Below, one piece after another: positions 20,439 to 22,604 of a DNA stretch of 22,604 nucleotides; the first letter of the stretch is position 1, and each line of letters begins with the position of its first letter. The notes beneath the pieces were generated by a model that did no database searches, was not told the origin of the DNA, and saw only the letters and a program-made list of their open reading frames with translations. Both the position numbers and the translations under genes were made by a program. This DNA comes from a virus, in IMG/VR virus record IMGVR_UViG_3300032893_000284, positions 1 through 22,604 of that record, one strand, 5' to 3'.

Positions 20439-20666
20439 ATGGAACTCACTCCCCGAGCTCAAGAAATTCTTGCCACGGCGCATTCCGTCGCCAAGGAGCT
20501 GAACGACCAATTCATCGGCGTTGACCACATCGTCATTGCCATCCTGAGCGACGGTCGTGGCATCGCCAACAACATCCTGCAAAAGCACGGCGTCACCCAA
20601 GCCGAAATTATCGGCGAACTCCATTTATCCCGTTCGATCTCTCAACCATCAACCATCAACCAATAA
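20439..20666 (+). CDS. Stand-alone Clp N-terminal domain protein
   Basis: This 75-aa protein is almost entirely a Clp N domain of the ClpA/ClpC/ClpB type: MELTPRAQEILATAHSVAKE, LNDQFIGVDHIVIAILSD (the 'yi.teHlLlaLl' position) and IANNILQKHGVTQAEI. Clp N domains bind adaptors and substrates; here there is no AAA+ module. It could be a decoy or adaptor for host Clp, whose proteases control repressor turnover and transpososome disassembly in Mu (that known case uses ClpX). The last residues (SISQPSTINQ) are encoded by the TCAACCA leader of the next gene. Confidence 0.85.
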   Translation: MELTPRAQEILATAHSVAKELNDQFIGVDHIVIAILSDGRGIANNILQKHGVTQAEIIGELHLSRSISQPSTINQ

Positions 20667-20671
20667 AAAAT
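20642..20671 (+). promoter_or_regulatory. TCAACCA x3 leader
   Basis: Three perfect TCAACCA units (20642-20662) are followed by a 9-nt A/T-rich spacer (20663-20671) and ATG 20672. The array also encodes the C-terminal tail of the Clp N-domain protein. Confidence 0.65.
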
Positions 20672-20902
20672 ATGGCCAACACCAAAGAAGAACTCCAAGA
20701 GCGCGCCCAGCTCATTCGCATTCACGAGGCCAACTGCCACATCGACTATCCCACGCCCGAGGAGGCGAACTTCCGCATCGCCATCATGCGCAAGATCGGA
20801 TTCACCTTCAACCTCAAGGAGATGCGCGCCGCACCCGTCACCGGCCCGGTGCAGAGCACGCCCAGCCGCCCCGCCGGCGCCACCGCCCGAAAAATTAATT
20901 AA
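20672..20902 (+). CDS. Small hypothetical protein
   Basis: This 76-aa protein (MANTKEELQERAQLIRIHEA) has a helical N-terminal half with HIDYPTPEEANFRIAIMRKI and a disordered, Pro/Ala-rich C-terminus. Start is set by the TCAACCA leader at 9-nt spacing. No family recognised. Confidence 0.65.
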   Translation: MANTKEELQERAQLIRIHEANCHIDYPTPEEANFRIAIMRKIGFTFNLKEMRAAPVTGPVQSTPSRPAGATARKIN

Positions 20903-20905
20903 CCC

Positions 20906-20921
20906 TCAACCCGAAACCAAA
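20906..20921 (+). promoter_or_regulatory. TCAACCC leader, single unit
   Basis: TCAACCC (20906-20912) is followed by a 9-nt A-rich spacer (20913-20921) and ATG 20922, the same geometry as the two other leaders. Confidence 0.55.
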
Positions 20922-21380
20922 ATGAGACCACACGTAAAATTGACCATCGCCGACATCGACCAGGAGATCGCCGAGCTGCAGCAGCTCCGCGACGGCCTGG
21001 ACACCCTGTTCGGCGGCGAAACCGAGTTACCCCCCCCCGTTAAAGTGAAGAAGACACGCAAAACCAAAGCGCTCGGGAAGTATGCCCGCCGCAACAATGC
21101 CGGGAACGAAGTCGCCGATCCTGCGCCCGCTGGCGTCTCGCGGAATCCGACTCAAGGCACCGCCGGCTTCACCCGCGCGCCCTCGGCCGACATGGTCGAA
21201 CTGATGGCCGCCGCCCGCAAGCTGCCCGAGCCGATTTCCGCCACGACGCTATCCGTGGCCTCCGGCAAGGACCGCGTGTTTTGCACCAACAGCATCACCC
21301 GTTGGGCCGCCAAAGGCTGGCTTCAAAAGACTGCCTATGGCGAATACAAACGCACCAACATGTTCCCCGCCCAGGCGTAA
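20922..21380 (+). CDS. Coiled-coil and winged-helix-like protein
   Basis: This 152-aa protein has an N-terminal coiled coil (TIADIDQEIAELQQLRDGLD), a basic, disordered middle (KVKKTRKTKALGKYARRN) and a C-terminal part with an HTH-like arrangement (MVELMAAARKLPEPISATTL, then NSITRWAAKGWLQKTAYGEY). The C-terminal pattern 'n.itrw..kGwl.k...G.y' is that of a small winged helix. Probably DNA-binding; the target is unknown. Confidence 0.65.
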   Translation: MRPHVKLTIADIDQEIAELQQLRDGLDTLFGGETELPPPVKVKKTRKTKALGKYARRNNAGNEVADPAPAGVSRNPTQGTAGFTRAPSADMVELMAAARKLPEPISATTLSVASGKDRVFCTNSITRWAAKGWLQKTAYGEYKRTNMFPAQA

Positions 21381-21384
21381 AACC

Positions 21385-21738
21385 ATGAAGAACCCCTGGG
21401 GAGAAAGATACGATCAGAGCGCGCTCATGCGCGGCTGCATCACGTGCGACGCCGAGAGCCGCATCCAGCAGATCAGGGAGAGCGCCGACGTTGCCTGGCT
21501 GCTGCGCGTGGCGAAGCATCGCGGCAATCAAAAGTCGGTGCAGCAGGCGGTCGAGGCCCGGATTTTAAAGCTGGATCGCGCCTATCGGCCCGGCTGCGCG
21601 TATCACGGATGCTCGGGGAAATTCTCCCCGGTTTTCCCCAAGCCCCTCGGCCAGATGTGCTATGAATGCCCGCTCGCCTGCGCGCGGAAGGCTAACGGCG
21701 AAGCTGTGCGGCAACTGAACGAGAGGACAAGTCAATGA
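21385..21738 (+). CDS. Cysteine-rich putative zinc-binding protein
   Basis: This 117-aa protein starts at ATG 21385 (MKNPWGERYDQS). Paired cysteines at 18/21 (CITC), 71/76 (CAYHGC) and 92/95/99 (CYECPLAC) indicate one or two zinc sites. Its central part is helical and basic. The stop overlaps the next ATG (ATGA). The DNA of its last 16 codons begins at a GGCTAAC that could be the inverse core of an attC-like site. Confidence 0.65.
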   Translation: MKNPWGERYDQSALMRGCITCDAESRIQQIRESADVAWLLRVAKHRGNQKSVQQAVEARILKLDRAYRPGCAYHGCSGKFSPVFPKPLGQMCYECPLACARKANGEAVRQLNERTSQ

Positions 21739-21863
21739 GAATATGCCCGACATGTGGTGGAATAAAAGGTGGAGACCCGCTCCAAGGTGAAATTTCCTGT
21801 ACCTGCTTGTCCTCTCGTGAAGGGTCGCCGCAGGCGATGTCGCGCACCAGCGAAGTGTTAGCC
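21690..21863 (+). other. Possible long attC-like palindrome
   Basis: GGCTAAC (21690-21696) and GTTAGCC (21857-21863) are exact complements. Inside, ACGAGAGGACAAG (21719-21731) and CTTGTCCTCTCGT (21806-21818) form a 13-bp perfect inverted repeat, with weaker pairing between. At 174 bp it is longer than usual attC sites and it contains a start codon, so the call is tentative. Confidence 0.4.
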
Positions 21864-22154
21864 GCGCCGAGCGGCGAACACGAGCTGGCAGCTTCGCCGT
21901 TAGCCGCGCCGAAAAGCGATTCAGGCCAGGTTTACCGCAAGCAAATTCGACGGCTCCAAGAGCAAAATAAACTACTCGCCGAATGTCTTGCTGACGAAAG
22001 GGGGCGGCGCAAGCGAGCATACAAGTGGTATCAAAACCGATTACATTCCCGTTTGTGGACAATTTTTGACATTACGATGATGGGCTTGCGCCGCTGGCCT
22101 GACGCTGGTCCCGCGAGGGCCAGCGAGCGAGGCGCGGCTAACGAAAAAAGCTGA
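21735..22154 (+). CDS. Zinc-ribbon plus coiled-coil protein, possibly cassette-encoded
   Basis: This 139-aa protein has CPTC and CTC pairs at residues 4/7 and 22/24 (half-ribbon pattern), an Ala/Ser/Pro-rich linker (VLAAPSGEHELAASPLAAPK), a coiled coil (YRKQIRRLQEQNKLLAECL) and a short aromatic/hydrophobic stretch (LWTIFDITMMGL). The linker is encoded by a duplicated GTTAGCCGCGCCGA sequence. The stop (22152-22154) lies just inside an attC-like site, as is typical of integron cassette genes. The part upstream of about 21,858 could belong to the phage and the rest to a cassette, in which case the reading frame is a fusion. Confidence 0.55.
   Translation: MRICPTCGGIKGGDPLQGEISCTCLSSREGSPQAMSRTSEVLAAPSGEHELAASPLAAPKSDSGQVYRKQIRRLQEQNKLLAECLADERGRRKRAYKWYQNRLHSRLWTIFDITMMGLRRWPDAGPARASERGAANEKS
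21857..21912 (+). repeat. GTTAGCCGCGCCGA direct repeat
   Basis: A 14-bp sequence is repeated exactly at 21857-21870 and 21899-21912, 42 bp apart. Its first 12 bases are the inverse complement of GGCGCGGCTAAC at 22131-22142. GTTAGCC fits an integron core site except for one base. Confidence 0.8.
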
Positions 22155-22234
22155 GCCGCCGCCGACTCGCGACGTGAACCGCGACAGCGGAACTGCCAGC
22201 GCCATCGGCGGTTGGCTCCGGCGACGTGTTGGGC
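22136..22234 (+). other. attC (59-base element)-like recombination site
   Basis: The 99-bp element starts with GGCTAAC (22136-22142, one mismatch to RYYYAAC) and ends with GTTGGGC (22228-22234, perfect GTTRRRY). The inner arms GAGCC (22153-22157) and GGCTC (22214-22218), then CCGCCGA (22159-22165) and TCGGCGG (22205-22211), pair with an asymmetric bulge (G against TT), like L''/L' with extrahelical bases. About 10-nt spacers separate the arms from the core sites. The stop of the preceding gene falls inside it, and a new gene follows 25 bp later in the same direction. Confidence 0.62.
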
Positions 22235-22259
22235 AGAGCAACTAGCGACATACACAACT

Positions 22260-22604
22260 ATGAGCAAAACTATGAGCAAAAACATAACGAACGATGCAGA
22301 GCGGTGGATTGATGGTGAAATCAGCCTCGGCAAACTGCTCCAAATAATCGGCTGCTCGCGGCCATCCGGTGACGACCTCGCCGGAGCAATCGCCAACGCA
22401 TACAGCGACCGAATCCAACGCGCCTACACCAAAATCGAAGCCGAAGCGAAACGCTCAAAATCCGAATACGACGCGGAGGAAAAAGCGAACGACTCAATCA
22501 ACGCTGCGGCATCCGCTGCCGCTCACCGCGCATATATCCACGCCTTGAGCATCTTAAATTTTGAGACGCACGCCGCGCTGCCCAACGCCGACATCAGGCA
22601 CGGC
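22260..22604 (+). CDS. Putative cassette gene, partial (C-terminus off the right edge)
   Basis: This frame starts at ATG 22260 (MSKTMSKNITNDAERWIDGE), with a second possible start five codons... at residue 5, and is open for 115 codons to the window end. The product is a helical, Ala- and charge-rich protein (RIQRAYTKIEAEAKRSKSEY; NAAASAAAHRAYIHAL) with no recognised family, as is common for integron cassettes. Codon use is less GC-biased than the phage genes. It begins 25 bp after the attC-like site. Near its visible end the DNA contains GCCCAAC, the exact complement of the GTTGGGC that precedes it, so the gene probably ends within a second attC. Confidence 0.65.
   Translation, partial: MSKTMSKNITNDAERWIDGEISLGKLLQIIGCSRPSGDDLAGAIANAYSDRIQRAYTKIEAEAKRSKSEYDAEEKANDSINAAASAAAHRAYIHALSILNFETHAALPNADIRHG
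22580..22604 (+). other. Start of a second attC-like site (truncated)
   Basis: GCCCAAC (22580-22586) matches the inverse core RYYYAAC perfectly and is the exact reverse complement of GTTGGGC at 22228-22234. Extending outwards, GCGCTGCCCAAC pairs with GTTGGGCAGAGC at 11 of 12 positions. The rest of the site lies beyond the window. Confidence 0.5.

Noticed and set aside
1-22604. Mu-type phage ends (TG...CA with repeated transposase sites)
   Set aside because: I found no convincing end repeats; both ends are probably outside the window.
1-22604. tRNA or rRNA genes
   Set aside because: No cloverleaf or rRNA-like stretch was noticed by eye.

Overview
This window is most of the head/packaging half and the early half of a Mu-like transposable phage (or prophage), followed at the right end by what looks like integron-type gene cassettes. 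The host is probably a Gram-negative bacterium outside the Proteobacteria. Verrucomicrobiota is my best guess, for three reasons: high GC, Asn/Thr/Gly-rich secreted proteins with NGAGLTNL-like motifs, and leaders that mostly lack Shine-Dalgarno sequences but carry TCAACC-type heptamers. That assignment is inference; there is no rRNA or tRNA gene to anchor it.

Left half (1-12,695, minus strand, transcribed right to left): the late operon. In transcription order it holds a secreted protein (12,695), a class 3 lipase, a membrane-anchored coiled-coil protein, a small winged-helix protein, a Mu gp27-type small terminase, a Mu gp28-type large terminase, an 803-aa portal/Mu-F fusion, a 66-aa protein, an HK97-family prohead protease, an HK97-fold major capsid protein, two exported Asn/Thr-rich proteins, a short ORF, a gp6-like connector, a tail-completion/HK97-gp10-like protein, and a further neck/tail gene that runs off the left edge. 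Packaging is Mu-type, while the capsid and protease are HK97-type.

Middle (12,696-13,380): the control region. It separates the leftward late operon from the rightward early operon and holds a zinc-ribbon membrane protein gene. It contains an RBS-pairing hairpin, three ACTGGCA copies, three AAGTTACT copies, paired TTTCAAGT repeats, and a promoter-like element in front of two overlapping ribbon-helix-helix genes.

Right half (13,380-21,738, plus strand): the early operon, with many ATGA stop/start overlaps. It encodes two RHH proteins, a small protein, a region open on both strands, a DUF3102-like protein, a winged-helix protein, an orphan DnaA domain IV protein, a membrane-anchored lysozyme-like protein, a MuA-like transposase, a MuB-like ATPase, a 34-aa repeat protein, an unknown protein, a stand-alone Clp N-domain protein and several small DNA-binding or zinc-binding proteins. 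The transposase and MuB-like ATPase would drive replicative transposition. The DnaA-like and Clp-N proteins look like interfaces to host replication and to the host Clp machinery.

Right end (about 21,690-22,604): sites with attC (59-base element) architecture. There is a 99-bp imperfect palindrome bounded by GGCTAAC and GTTGGGC, a following gene starting 25 bp later, and a GCCCAAC inverse core near the window end that is the exact complement of that gene's own GTTGGGC. This is the most unusual feature of the window. Scattered heptamer arrays (TCGACCC and TCAACCN) are a second unexplained system: some lie inside coding sequence, others exactly 9 nt upstream of start codons.
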